A program made the position numbers and the translations under genes. The notes beneath the pieces were generated by a model. That model saw only the letters and a program-made list of their open reading frames with translations. It did no database searches and was not told the origin of the DNA. A stretch of DNA of 64,000 nt from Paracandidimonas soli (GTDB taxonomy: Bacteria; Pseudomonadota; Gammaproteobacteria; Burkholderiales; Burkholderiaceae_B), in contig NZ_SMBX01000005.1 in the NCBI RefSeq assembly GCF_004342005.1, positions 62,001 to 126,000 on the forward strand. The letters run 5' to 3'. Positions within the stretch are counted from its first letter, which is position 1. Each line of letters opens with the position of its first letter. Below are positions 7,725-15,414 of this stretch, piece after piece.

Positions 7725-8602
7725 CTTCCCTGCAGAAACGGCAGGCAGTGTTCCAGCAAGATATCGGGTCCTTCTTCCGCAATATAGTGGCCGGTGGGCA
7801 GGGCGCGGCCCTGGACGTCGGCGGCGACCTTGCTCCATTCTTCCAGCGGGTCGAAGCACTGGCCGACGGTGCCCTGGGCGCCCCATAGCGCCAGCAGCGG
7901 CATTTCCAGCCTGCGCCCCGCATCGAGGTCCGCCTGGTCGTGCTCCAGGTCTATGCCCGCGCTGGCCCGGTAGTCCTCGCAAATCGCCTGCGCCACGCCG
8001 GGCTGAGACACGTTGGCGATGTAGCTGGCGAAGGCTTCCGAGGTGAACGGCTTCATGCCGGCGCTGCGCTTGGCCATGACGGAGCGCAGGTACTGCTCGG
8101 GATCGGCCTGGATCAGCGATTCGGGCAAGGGGGAGGGCTGGATCAGGAAGAACCAGTGCCAATAGGCGCGCGCGAATGTCTCGCTGGTCTGGCGGTACAT
8201 GGACAGCGTCGGGGCGATGTCCAGCAGCACCATGCGCGAGACGGCGTCCGGGTGATCCATGCCCAGGCGGTGCGCGACGCGCGCGCCGCGGTCGTGCGCC
8301 AGGACGGCGAACGGTCCGGGCGCGACTTCGTCCATCAGCAGGCGCATGTCCAGCGCCATCGTGCGCTTGGCGTAGGCCTCATGCCTTTCGGATGCGCCCG
8401 GCTTGCCGCTGCCGCCCTGGCCCCGGAGGTCGGGCAGCACGACGGTGAAGTGCCGCGCCAGCGTCGGCGCCACCTTGTGCCACATGGCGTGTGTCTGCGG
8501 ATGGCCGTGCATCATCAGCAGCGCCGGGCCATCGCCCGCCGTGCGGCAGAAAATGTCGATGCCGTTGACGGAGACGGTGCGTTGCCGGAAACCTTCGAAC
8601 AT
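7721..8602 (-). CDS. Alpha/beta hydrolase, haloacetate (fluoroacetate) dehalogenase type
   Basis: The 293-residue hydrolase shows the haloacetate dehalogenase signatures: oxyanion-side HGHPQTHAMWH, DLRGQGGSGKP, nucleophile Asp104 in AHDRGARVAHRLG instead of Ser, the cap-domain run YWHWFFLIQPSPLPESLI, and the C-terminal His in TGHYIAEE. Such enzymes displace halide from short 2-haloacids via an Asp ester. The ATG at 8602 follows GGAGC. It is the last gene of the Bug-leuC-leuD operon, 23 nt after leuD. The upstream frame is open into leuD but is not coding there. The actual substrate could be another acid or epoxide. Confidence 0.8.
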   Translation of the reverse strand: MFEGFRQRTVSVNGIDIFCRTAGDGPALLMMHGHPQTHAMWHKVAPTLARHFTVVLPDLRGQGGSGKPGASERHEAYAKRTMALDMRLLMDEVAPGPFAVLAHDRGARVAHRLGMDHPDAVSRMVLLDIAPTLSMYRQTSETFARAYWHWFFLIQPSPLPESLIQADPEQYLRSVMAKRSAGMKPFTSEAFASYIANVSQPGVAQAICEDYRASAGIDLEHDQADLDAGRRLEMPLLALWGAQGTVGQCFDPLEEWSKVAADVQGRALPTGHYIAEEGPDILLEHCLPFLQGS

Positions 8603-8625
8603 GATTGCTCCTTGTGAGTCGTTCT

Positions 8626-9294
8626 TCATGCGGCGGGAGATGCCGCGCGCTGGGCGGCCAGGTATTCCCTGGCGACGTGCGCGACGTTCCTGTTCCAGGG
8701 AAAGCGCTCCCAGTAAGTATGGGCGAATGCCTCGATCTCGGGAAGCCGCGCCAGCGTGGAGCCCGTCAGGTCCGTGCCCTGCAGGAACATGCCGCGGTGG
8801 CGGGCGGCCATCGTGAACGGATACTGCATATCCTGCGCGGACAGCCGCTGCGCGTGCAGATCGATATCGACCGGCAGGCTGCGTCCGGATGCCGTCGAAC
8901 GTTCCATCAGCGTCCGGACGGCGGCCGGTTCCAGCGTGATCAGGACCAGGCCGTTGTTCAGCGCATTGAAATAGAAGATTTCGCCGAAGCTGGGGGCGAT
9001 AATGGCGCGGATGCCGAACTGCATCAGCCCCCAGACCGCGTGCTCGCGGCTGGAGCCGCAGCCGAAGTTCGCGCCGGCGATCAGCATGTCGCTTTCTGCA
9101 TAGCCGGGACGGTCGAGGATGAAGTCCGGGCGCGGCCGGCCCAGGCCGTCGAAGCGCAGGTCGTAGAGCAGGCCCTTGTCCAGGCCAGCCTTGTCGATGC
9201 CGCGCAGGAACTGCTTGGGCATGATCTGGTCCGTGTCCAGGTTTTCCAGGGGCAGGGGAGCGGCCAGGCCCGAAATTATGCCTTGGTCTGACAT
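8626..9294 (-). CDS. leuD: 3-isopropylmalate dehydratase small subunit-like (LeuD family)
   Basis: This is the aconitase-family swivel-domain subunit, 222 residues. Family motifs are NLDTDQIMPKQFL near residue 20 and GANFGCGSSREHAVWGL near residue 75, then IIAPSFGEIFYFNALNNGLV. With LeuC it isomerises a hydroxy acid by dehydration and hydration. Its start abuts the leuC stop directly. The company of a tripartite-transporter binding protein and a dehalogenase, rather than leuB or leuA, suggests a catabolic paralogue (citraconate- or methylmalate-like substrate) rather than the leucine-biosynthesis copy; this is inference. Confidence 0.85.
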   Translation of the reverse strand: MSDQGIISGLAAPLPLENLDTDQIMPKQFLRGIDKAGLDKGLLYDLRFDGLGRPRPDFILDRPGYAESDMLIAGANFGCGSSREHAVWGLMQFGIRAIIAPSFGEIFYFNALNNGLVLITLEPAAVRTLMERSTASGRSLPVDIDLHAQRLSAQDMQYPFTMAARHRGMFLQGTDLTGSTLARLPEIEAFAHTYWERFPWNRNVAHVAREYLAAQRAASPAA

Positions 9295-10704
9295 TCAGTT
9301 CTCCAGTGTGCGGATATCGATGATGCGGCCGGCGATGGCAGCCGCCGCGGCCATGGCCGGGCTCATGAGGTGCGTGATGGCGCCCCGCCCCTGCCTGCCT
9401 TCGAAATTGCGGTTGGTGGTCGAGGCGCAGCGCACGCCCTCTTCCAGCACGTCGTCGTTCATGGCCAGGCACATCGAACAGCCGGGCTTGCGCCATTCGA
9501 AGCCGGCGTCGCGCAGTTGCGCGGCGATGCCTTCTCGTTCGGCCTGGTCGCGCACGGCGCCCGATCCCGGGACGACCATGGCGCGCACGCCGGGCGCGAT
9601 GTGCTGTCCGCGGACGACATTTGCCACCTCGCGCAGGTCCTCGATGCGCGCATTCGTGCACGAGCCGATGAACACATGCTGGATCGGCAGCCCGGTCAGT
9701 GACTGCCCGGGCCGCAGCCCGGTATAGCCGAGGGCGCGCTCCGCGCTCTTCCTGCCGACCGGATCAGGGTTAAGGGAAGGGTCGGGAATGGGATCCGTGA
9801 TGGCGACGACCTGGTCCGGGCTGGTGCCCCAGGTGACGTGCGGGGCGGCGTCCGCCGCATGGAAATAATGCTCCACGTCGAAAATGGCGCCCTCATCGGT
9901 ATACAGTTCCCGCCATGCGGCAAGCGCCTGCTCGCGCACCGGTCCTTGCAGGTCGGGCGCGTGCGCCAGCACATAGTCGACAGCCTTGTCGTCCGGCGCG
10001 ATCAATGCGCCTCGCGCTCCCGCCTCTACCGTCATGTTGCAGAGCGTGAAGCGCGCTTCGATGGACAAGGCCTCGATGGCGCTGCCCGTGTACTCGACGA
10101 CATGGCCCCGGGCGCCCTGGGCGCTGATGCGCCGCAGGATCATCAGGACGAGATCCTTGGCCGTGCTGCCGCGCGGCAGCGTGCCGTCCACGTGGATGCG
10201 CATATTGTCCGCCACGCGGTAGACCAGCGTCTGCGTCGCCAGGACGTGCTCGACCTCTGTGGTGCCGATGCCGAAGCCCAGCGCTCCCAGCGCACCGTAG
10301 GTAGTCGTGTGGCTATCGCCGCAGATGACGACCATGCCCGGGCGGATCAGGCCGTGCTCCGGCGCGACGACGTGCTCGATCCCCTGCATGGCGTCGTTCG
10401 TGTCGAACAGCAGGATGTCGTGCCGGTCGCAGTTGCGCTTCAGGTTGGACGCTTGCAGCGCCGAGGCCGGGTCCTGGATGACGCGCGGACTGGCCGGATG
10501 CGTGGGGATGATATGGCTGACAACCGCTACGTTCTGCCCGGGCGCCAGCACGCCTGCGCCGCGGGCATCCAGCCCCGCGAACGCTTGCGGGCTGGTGTAC
10601 TCGTTCATCAGGTGCAGATCGCAGAACAGCAGCACGTGCTGGTCGTCCAACTGGCGGACGCAATGGGTATCAATCAGCTTCCGGTAAAGCGTCTTTGCTT
10701 GCAT
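9295..10704 (-). CDS. leuC: 3-isopropylmalate dehydratase large subunit-like (LeuC family)
   Basis: The 469-residue aconitase-fold subunit has GDSHTTTYGALGALGFGIGT, FIGSCTNARIEDLREVANV and the paired cysteines of PGCSMCLAMN, which together ligate the [4Fe-4S] cluster. It begins MQAKTLYRKLIDTHCVRQL at an ATG just 11 nt after the Bug gene stop; the frame upstream is open but belongs to a shadow of the Bug gene. Together with leuD it forms the dehydratase. As argued for leuD, it is likely a catabolic paralogue. Confidence 0.9.
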   Translation of the reverse strand: MQAKTLYRKLIDTHCVRQLDDQHVLLFCDLHLMNEYTSPQAFAGLDARGAGVLAPGQNVAVVSHIIPTHPASPRVIQDPASALQASNLKRNCDRHDILLFDTNDAMQGIEHVVAPEHGLIRPGMVVICGDSHTTTYGALGALGFGIGTTEVEHVLATQTLVYRVADNMRIHVDGTLPRGSTAKDLVLMILRRISAQGARGHVVEYTGSAIEALSIEARFTLCNMTVEAGARGALIAPDDKAVDYVLAHAPDLQGPVREQALAAWRELYTDEGAIFDVEHYFHAADAAPHVTWGTSPDQVVAITDPIPDPSLNPDPVGRKSAERALGYTGLRPGQSLTGLPIQHVFIGSCTNARIEDLREVANVVRGQHIAPGVRAMVVPGSGAVRDQAEREGIAAQLRDAGFEWRKPGCSMCLAMNDDVLEEGVRCASTTNRNFEGRQGRGAITHLMSPAMAAAAAIAGRIIDIRTLEN

Positions 10705-10715
10705 GGCTACAGCTC

Positions 10716-11690
10716 TCACTCGATCTTGATGCCGCGTTCCTGCACGAGGCGGGACCAGGCCGGCAGTTCGGTTTCCAGGCGTTCGCGCGCCTGCGCCGCT
10801 GTCGATGGCAGCGGGTCGAAGCCCTGCTCGACCATGCGCTTGCGCAACGCATCGGACGTCAGCGCCGCGTTCAGTGTCCGGTTCAGTGTTTCGATGGCCG
10901 GCCCGGGCGTTCCCGCCGGGGCGAATGTCATGAACCAGGTTTCGAAGCTGTAGTCCGGCACGCCGGCTTCGGCGATGTAGGGAACGTCGGGCAGCAGCGA
11001 TGAGCGTTGCGGACCAGTGACGCCCAGCGCCCGCAGCGTGCCGGCCTGGATGTGCGGCAGCGCGGCCGACAGCACAGGGAAACTCATGTCCACCTGTCCC
11101 GCAATGGTGTCGACCATGGCGGGGCCGCCGCCGCGATAGGGAACGTGCAGAATGTCGACGTCGGCCAGGGCCTTGAATAGTTCCGCCGACATGTGGAACG
11201 TGCTGCCCGCGCCCGCTGAACCGTAGGTTAGATGCCCGGGATTGGCCTTGGCGAGCGCGATCAGCGATTTCACCGAATCGGCCTTGACGGACGGATTGAG
11301 CGCCAGCACGTGCTGGGAGCTGGCCACCGTGCCGATGGGTGCCAGGTCCTTGAGCGTGTCGAAGGGCATGGAAGGGAAAATGGCCGGATTGATGGCCAGG
11401 GAAACGGTATGCAGGCCTATCGTGTAGCCGTCGGGCGCGGATTTGGCCACGGCATCCACGCCGATGTTGCCGCCTGCTCCGGCACGGTTTTCGATGACGA
11501 TGGGCTGGCCCAGCTGCTTCGACCATTCATCGCCGATCAGCCGCGCCGTGATGTCGGCGCTGCCGCCGGGCGCATAGGGAACGATCAGGCGCACGGCCCG
11601 CGATGGAAATTCCTGGGCCTGAGCCGAGGATACGGGGGCGAGCAGCGAACAGAACAGGCCGGCTGCGATCCAGTGGAAAGGGTGTTTCAT
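10716..11690 (-). CDS. Bug-type (TctC) periplasmic solute-binding protein
   Basis: The 324-residue protein has a cleavable signal (MKHPFHWIAAGLFCSLLAPV, then SSAQA) and the Bug family hallmarks FPSRAVRLIVPYAPGGSADI near the N-terminus, PIVIENRAGAGGNIG and FHVPYRGGGPAMVD-like ILHVPYRGGGPAMV. Bug proteins bind carboxylates in the periplasm; the family is greatly expanded in Bordetella. The ATG at 11690 has GGAG 7 nt upstream; the longer frame upstream is not used. It heads the operon with leuCD and the dehalogenase, suggesting uptake of their carboxylate substrate. The TnpB element starts only about 10 bp upstream. Confidence 0.9.
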   Translation of the reverse strand: MKHPFHWIAAGLFCSLLAPVSSAQAQEFPSRAVRLIVPYAPGGSADITARLIGDEWSKQLGQPIVIENRAGAGGNIGVDAVAKSAPDGYTIGLHTVSLAINPAIFPSMPFDTLKDLAPIGTVASSQHVLALNPSVKADSVKSLIALAKANPGHLTYGSAGAGSTFHMSAELFKALADVDILHVPYRGGGPAMVDTIAGQVDMSFPVLSAALPHIQAGTLRALGVTGPQRSSLLPDVPYIAEAGVPDYSFETWFMTFAPAGTPGPAIETLNRTLNAALTSDALRKRMVEQGFDPLPSTAAQARERLETELPAWSRLVQERGIKIE

Positions 11691-11757
11691 CAGATGCTCC
11701 GAGAAACCCCGGCGTTCAGGCCGGGGAGGAAAGAAGCGCAGCCGATAAGCCACGCTA

Positions 11758-11773
11758 CTGTATAAATAAACAG
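11758..11773. promoter_or_regulatory. LexA (SOS) box candidate before the RHH-TnpB genes
   Basis: CTGTATAAATAAACAG fits CTGT-N8-ACAG with an all-AT centre. With two flanking bases each side it matches 16 of 20 positions of the E. coli consensus. It ends 7 nt before the ATG of the RHH gene. LexA binding here would repress both element genes until DNA damage. An alternative is that the palindrome is a transposition signal of the left end. Confidence 0.55.
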
Positions 11774-11780
11774 GTAAAAT

Positions 11781-11915
11781 ATGTGTGCGAAAAACACACC
11801 TATATTTCTACCCGAGCCTGTTGTTGCTGCACGCAAAGCCCTGCCGGAAAAGACCGGGCTTCCAGTTGCCGAACACATCCGCCATACCATTGACGAGTCC
11901 CTGAAACGCCAATGA
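11781..11915 (+). CDS. Small ribbon-helix-helix-like protein of the TnpB element
   Basis: This 44-residue frame (MCAKNTPIFLPEPVVAARKA, then a 24-residue tail ending AIDESLKRQ-like TIDESLKRQ) has the look of a CopG-type ribbon-helix-helix: a short strand (TPIFLPEPVV), helix A (ARKALPEKTG) and helix B (PVAEHIRHTIDESLKR). An AGGT ribosome site lies 6 nt before the ATG. Its TGA overlaps the tnpB ATG (ATGA), so the two should be translationally coupled. It could regulate the element or its transposition; function is unproven. It is too short to be found by routine length cut-offs. Confidence 0.6.
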   Translation: MCAKNTPIFLPEPVVAARKALPEKTGLPVAEHIRHTIDESLKRQ

Positions 11916-12964
11916 ACACGAAGGTTTACCGCTATCGCGTGAAGTCCTTGAACGGGCTGCTGAACAAGCAGGCGCGGGCGGTGAATTTCGTCTGGAACTT
12001 CTGCAACGACACACAGAAACACGCGCTCAAGTGGCGCAAGCGCTGGCCGACCGGCTTTGATCTGAACGTCCTGACGACCGGCAGCAGCAAAGCGCTTGGC
12101 ATCCACTCCGGCACGATCAATGCCGCGTGCGAGCAATACGCGAAGTCTCGCAAGCAATTCCATCGCCCGTTCCTTCGCTACCGAGGCAAGCGTTCGCTTG
12201 GCTGGGTGCCGCTCAAGGGCCGGGACTTGAAACGCCATGGCGATGCCTTCCGGTTCGCAGGCAACACCTTCCGGGTGTTCAATGCCAGAGCCTTGCCGGA
12301 AGGCAAGATCAAGGACGGCGTCTGCTTTGCCCAGGACGCCAAGGGCAATTGGTACCTGAACATCGTGATCGAGGTTGCGGATGCGGCTGCTCGCCCGATC
12401 AAGAGTGGTGTCGGCATCGACCTTGGCCTGGATTCCTTTGCGGCTCTTTCCACCGGCGAGAAGATCGACAACCCCCGGCACTTTCGGGTGCTCGAAGAAA
12501 AACTCGCCAAGGCGCAGCGCGCCAGGAAGAAGCGCCAGGCGACAAGCATTCACGCGAAGATCAGAAACGCCCGATCTGATTTTCTGCACAAACTGTCCAC
12601 ACGCCTTATCCGCGAATTCGACTACATCGCGGTCGGCAACGTGAACAGCAAAGGGCTTGCCAAAACCAATCTGGCAAAAAGCGTCAATGACGCAGCTTGG
12701 TCGTCCTTCCGAAACATGCTCCGCTACAAAGCGATGACGCACGGCGCAACCGTTGAAGAAGTGAACGAAGCGTTTTCCTCCCAGACCTGCTCGGCTTGCG
12801 GCGCGTTGCCCGAGTCGAGGCCGAAAGGTATCGCAGGTCTGCGAATAAGAGAATGGGTTTGCAGTGAGTGCGGTACGGTGCATGATCGTGACGTAAATGC
12901 TGCTGTAAATATCCTTCTCCGCTCGGGACATCGAGCGCCAGTCGTGGGAATCCCCGTCCTTTAG
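11912..12964 (+). CDS. tnpB: TnpB (OrfB), RNA-guided nuclease of IS605 family
   Basis: The 350-residue protein has the TnpB layout: N-terminal MNTKVYRYRVKSLNGLLNKQ, RuvC-I GIDLGLDSFAALS with Asp170, the arginine-rich helix, the RuvC-II region, a zinc finger (C293, C296, C317, C320) and RuvC-III HDRDVNAAVNIL with Asp327. TnpB proteins are RNA-guided nucleases that keep the element in place. At RuvC-II the usual glutamate (VEDL-type) is replaced: the sequence is IAVGNVNSKGL with Gly242. A glutamate at 286 (VNEAFSSQTCSACG) may substitute. The protein appears full length and intact. Confidence 0.9.
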   Translation: MNTKVYRYRVKSLNGLLNKQARAVNFVWNFCNDTQKHALKWRKRWPTGFDLNVLTTGSSKALGIHSGTINAACEQYAKSRKQFHRPFLRYRGKRSLGWVPLKGRDLKRHGDAFRFAGNTFRVFNARALPEGKIKDGVCFAQDAKGNWYLNIVIEVADAAARPIKSGVGIDLGLDSFAALSTGEKIDNPRHFRVLEEKLAKAQRARKKRQATSIHAKIRNARSDFLHKLSTRLIREFDYIAVGNVNSKGLAKTNLAKSVNDAAWSSFRNMLRYKAMTHGATVEEVNEAFSSQTCSACGALPESRPKGIAGLRIREWVCSECGTVHDRDVNAAVNILLRSGHRAPVVGIPVL

Positions 12965-12997
12965 GGCAGGGAGGATGTCAAAGTCTCCTCCGTGAGT
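12900..12997 (+). ncRNA. Possible omega RNA (reRNA) at the TnpB right end
   Basis: TnpB guide RNAs come from the 3' end of tnpB and the right end of the element, with about 16-20 nt of flank as guide. Here the 3' coding end, the hairpin at 12952-12970 and AGGATGTCAA lie in the expected order, and the guide would be the bases after 12981. The limits are guesses from the family model; no promoter is identified. Confidence 0.35.
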
Positions 12998-13272
12998 GTC
13001 TTTATCCGGGACGGCGCGCGCCGTCCCCTATCGTTGATGCATGTCTGGCCAGGGCGTCCGGATGACGCCTTGCCGGATACTGCCTGGTGAAGAACTTCGG
13101 CCTGAAGGCCGAAGATTCTCCGCCCCAATATGGGGAAGCCTTCGGCTTCAAATCGAATTTGCCTTGAACGGAGAGGCTCGCGTTTTGGCGTGTGGTCATT
13201 CTATTTTTTTATTTATTGGAAATGGTTGAATTAAAATGAAGATATCTTTTCCCTACAGGAAATAATAAGGCG
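12982..13272. other. LysR upstream region with two strong hairpins
   Basis: No gene is seen in these 290 bp. There is a perfect 20-bp palindrome at 13008-13027 (GGGACGGCGC and its complement, no loop) and a hairpin at 13095-13114 (CTTCGGCC-TGAA-GGCCGAAG) that resembles the subterminal hairpins of TnpB elements in reverse, possibly the end of another lost element. The AT-rich last 70 bp (13195-13265) probably hold the lysR promoter and its autoregulatory site, originally shared with the Bug operon. Confidence 0.5.
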
Positions 13273-14169
13273 ATGAACAAGCTCACGGACCTGGAGTTCT
13301 TCCTCAAGCTGGTGCGCCTGGGCAGCCTGACGGCGCTTGCCAGGGAATACGGAGTGGCGGCATCGACGGTTTCCAAGCGGCTGGCGGCAATCGAGGCGCG
13401 CCTGGGGGTGCGGCTGTTGAACCGCAGCACGCGGCGCATGCACCTGACGGTGGAAGGAGAGCATTACTTTTCCCAGGGCGGCAGGCTGGCCGCCGACCTG
13501 AGGGAGCTGGAACAGACGCTGGCGGGCGCGCGCGCCGTGCCGCGCGGCCTGCTGCGCGTGAGCGCCACCATGGGATTCGGCAGGGAGCACATCGCGCCCG
13601 CGGTTTCGGAGTTCTGCGACAGTTATCCGGAAGTCGAGGTAGCGCTTTATCTCAGCGATCGTCCCATGAGCCAGGACATGCAGGATTTCGACGTGGCCAT
13701 CCGCATCGGCGAACTGCCGGACGCGTCGCTGGCGGCCCGCCGGATTGCCCTGAACGAGCGCATCCTGTGCGCTTCTCCCGCCTACCTGGGCCGGCACGGC
13801 AGTCCTGTGCGCCCCTACGATCTGCTGTCGCACAGGTGCCTGATCATCCGCGAGAATGACGAAACGCACGGCGTCTGGAAGCTGACGGCGGAAACGCGCA
13901 CGGAAACGGTCAAGGTGCGCGGGCGCCTGAGCAGCAATGACGGCCTGGTCGTCCTGTCCTGGGCGCTGGACGGCCAGGGCATCGCCCTGCGCTCGCGATG
14001 GAACGTGGCGCACCACTTGCGCGCCGGCCGCCTGGTGCATGTCCTGCCGGACTGGGCGAGCAAGCCAGCGGACATCATGGCGGTCTTTCCCACGCGCCAG
14101 CACCTGACGGCGAAGACACGCGCGTTCGTCGATTTCCTGGCGAAACGGTTCGAGGGCGCGACGTTCTGA
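13273..14169 (+). CDS. LysR family transcriptional regulator
   Basis: The 298-residue product has the LysR N-terminal helix-turn-helix (LTALAREYGVAASTVSKRLA near residues 17-36, then LGVRLLNRSTRRMHLTVEG), followed by an effector-binding domain starting RGLLRVSATMGFGREHIAPA. AAGG lies 6 nt before the ATG. LysR genes usually face the operon they control; ignoring the inserted TnpB element, the divergent neighbour is the Bug-leuCD-dehalogenase operon, so this is its probable regulator. The pattern is of the CrgA/AaeR-like group, where the inducer is often an aromatic or organic acid. Confidence 0.88.
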   Translation: MNKLTDLEFFLKLVRLGSLTALAREYGVAASTVSKRLAAIEARLGVRLLNRSTRRMHLTVEGEHYFSQGGRLAADLRELEQTLAGARAVPRGLLRVSATMGFGREHIAPAVSEFCDSYPEVEVALYLSDRPMSQDMQDFDVAIRIGELPDASLAARRIALNERILCASPAYLGRHGSPVRPYDLLSHRCLIIRENDETHGVWKLTAETRTETVKVRGRLSSNDGLVVLSWALDGQGIALRSRWNVAHHLRAGRLVHVLPDWASKPADIMAVFPTRQHLTAKTRAFVDFLAKRFEGATF

Positions 14170-14282
14170 CCACGCGCCCAAGCGCAAGCCCCGGACTTCA
14201 GCCCGAGGTCAAGCGAAGCAGTGTTCATACGGCGCGCCGCAAGCGACCCCGTATTGTGGCGGGGAAGCTCCCGGCTGCCCGT
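14167..14282. repeat. Structured extragenic repeat, copy A
   Basis: This roughly 115-bp unit fills the gap between the convergent lysR and ABC permease genes and recurs at 27303-27428. It starts at the lysR stop with TGACCACGCGCCCAAGCGC, has a degraded hairpin at 14189-14208 (CCCCGGAC-TTCA-GCCCGAGG), then GTCAAGCGAAGCAGTGTTCA, and a second hairpin with arms ATACGG and CCGTAT. In copy B the second arms change to a different but still complementary pair. It may serve as a bidirectional terminator or be a relic of an IS605-derived palindromic element. Confidence 0.6.
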
Positions 14283-15413
14283 TCAGGCCATCTGCGCGAT
14301 TGTCTTGCGGAACCGCGACAGCGACAGCATGAACAGCACGGTTCCGATCACGGCCAGCCACAGGAAGGACTTCCAGACGACGTCGATGCCGGCGCCGCGA
14401 TACAGGATGGCGCCGCCCAGTTCGACGAAGTGCGTGGTGGGCGCGGCCAGCATGACGGTCTGCACGATTTCCGGCATGCTTTCGTACGGCGTGGAGCCGC
14501 CCGACAGCATCTGCAAGGGCAACAGCACCAGGATCAGCAGCATTGCGAACTGCGGCATATTGCGTGACAGCGTGGCCAGGAAAATGCCCATCGACGTGGT
14601 GGCGAACAGGCACAGCGCCGCGCCGGCGAAGAACAGCGCCAGCGAGCCTTCGACGGGAACGCCGATCAGCATGCGCACGACCAGGTTGAGGGACAGGCAG
14701 GCGGCGGCGAGCACCACCAGTCCCATGGACCAGATCTTGGAGAGCATGATCTGCGCGGGCGTGACCGGCATGACCAGCAGATGCTCGATCGTGCCGTGCT
14801 CGCGCTCGCGTATCAGGGCGGCGCCAGTCAGTATGATGGAAAGCATCGTGATCTGGTTGATGATCTGCATCAGCCCGCCGAACCAGGCGTTTTCCAGGGA
14901 AGGATTGAATCGCACGCGCACCGCCAGGTCCACGGGCGATGCGGCGGCTCCCCGTTCGCGCTGCATGAATTCCGCGACCTCTCCCATCAATATCTGCTGG
15001 ATGGCGCCGCTGCCGGCGAAGGCCTGGCTCATGCGGGTGGCGTCCACGTTCAACTGCAGGTCTGGCGCGCGTCCGGCCAGGACGTCGCGCTGGAATCCTG
15101 GTGGAATGACCACGCTGAACGTATAGCGTCCGGCGTCCATGCCCTGGTCGATTTCGGCCAGGCCGACCACGGCGGGTTTTGTGAACTGCGGGGGATAGAA
15201 GGCCGACACGATGCGCTGCGACAGCTGGGACGAGTCCTCGTCCACGACGGCGATCGGCGCGTGGTGCAGCGTCTCCGGCATGGCGGTGGCCGCCGAGTAG
15301 ACCGCGACGGTGAAGACATAGACGATCAGGACCAGCAGCATCGGGTCGCGCCACAGGCTCCACAGCTCCTTGACGCCCAGGCGGTAGATATTGGCCAGAT
15401 TGCGCATGCCCAT
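14283..15413 (-). CDS. ABC-2 type transport permease (YhhJ/YbhR-like)
   Basis: The 376-residue membrane protein has one N-terminal helix (LLVLIVYVFTVAVYSAATAM), a large periplasmic domain (VVDEDSSQLSQRIVSAFYPP onward) and five C-terminal helices with REREHGTIEHLLVMPVTPAQ between helices, the standard ABC-2 exporter permease plan. It begins one nucleotide after the stop of the ATPase-permease fusion, so it is the last gene of the outer membrane factor, HlyD, ATPase operon. It probably pairs with the fusion's own membrane domain to form the exporter core. A second ATG two codons downstream is an alternative start. Confidence 0.9.
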   Translation of the reverse strand: MGMRNLANIYRLGVKELWSLWRDPMLLVLIVYVFTVAVYSAATAMPETLHHAPIAVVDEDSSQLSQRIVSAFYPPQFTKPAVVGLAEIDQGMDAGRYTFSVVIPPGFQRDVLAGRAPDLQLNVDATRMSQAFAGSGAIQQILMGEVAEFMQRERGAAASPVDLAVRVRFNPSLENAWFGGLMQIINQITMLSIILTGAALIREREHGTIEHLLVMPVTPAQIMLSKIWSMGLVVLAAACLSLNLVVRMLIGVPVEGSLALFFAGAALCLFATTSMGIFLATLSRNMPQFAMLLILVLLPLQMLSGGSTPYESMPEIVQTVMLAAPTTHFVELGGAILYRGAGIDVVWKSFLWLAVIGTVLFMLSLSRFRKTIAQMA

Positions 15414-15414
15414 G

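Larger units (their letters stand above)
11700..12981 (+). mobile_element. IS605-type element with TnpB only (IS1341-like)
   Basis: The element holds a tiny RHH gene and tnpB and no tnpA. Each end has a related hairpin: left at 11707-11726 (CCCCGG, loop, CCGGGG followed by AGGA) and right at 12952-12970 (CCCCGTCC, loop, GGGCAGGG followed by AGGATGTCAA). IS200/IS605 elements have such subterminal palindromes and no inverted repeats or target duplication. The right end at GGATGTCAA matches the common 3' end of these elements. Boundaries are approximate. It lies between the Bug gene and the LysR gene, disrupting what looks like a divergent promoter region. Confidence 0.8.

Noticed and set aside
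7721-9661. A 646-codon open frame that would fuse leuC/leuD antisense-frame text to the dehalogenase
   Set aside because: Only the part from 8602 has protein-like sequence; the upstream part is an off-frame reading of leuD and leuC.
8626-10704. Assigning leuCD to leucine biosynthesis
   Set aside because: No leuA or leuB nearby and a catabolic-looking operon; symbols are kept for the family only.
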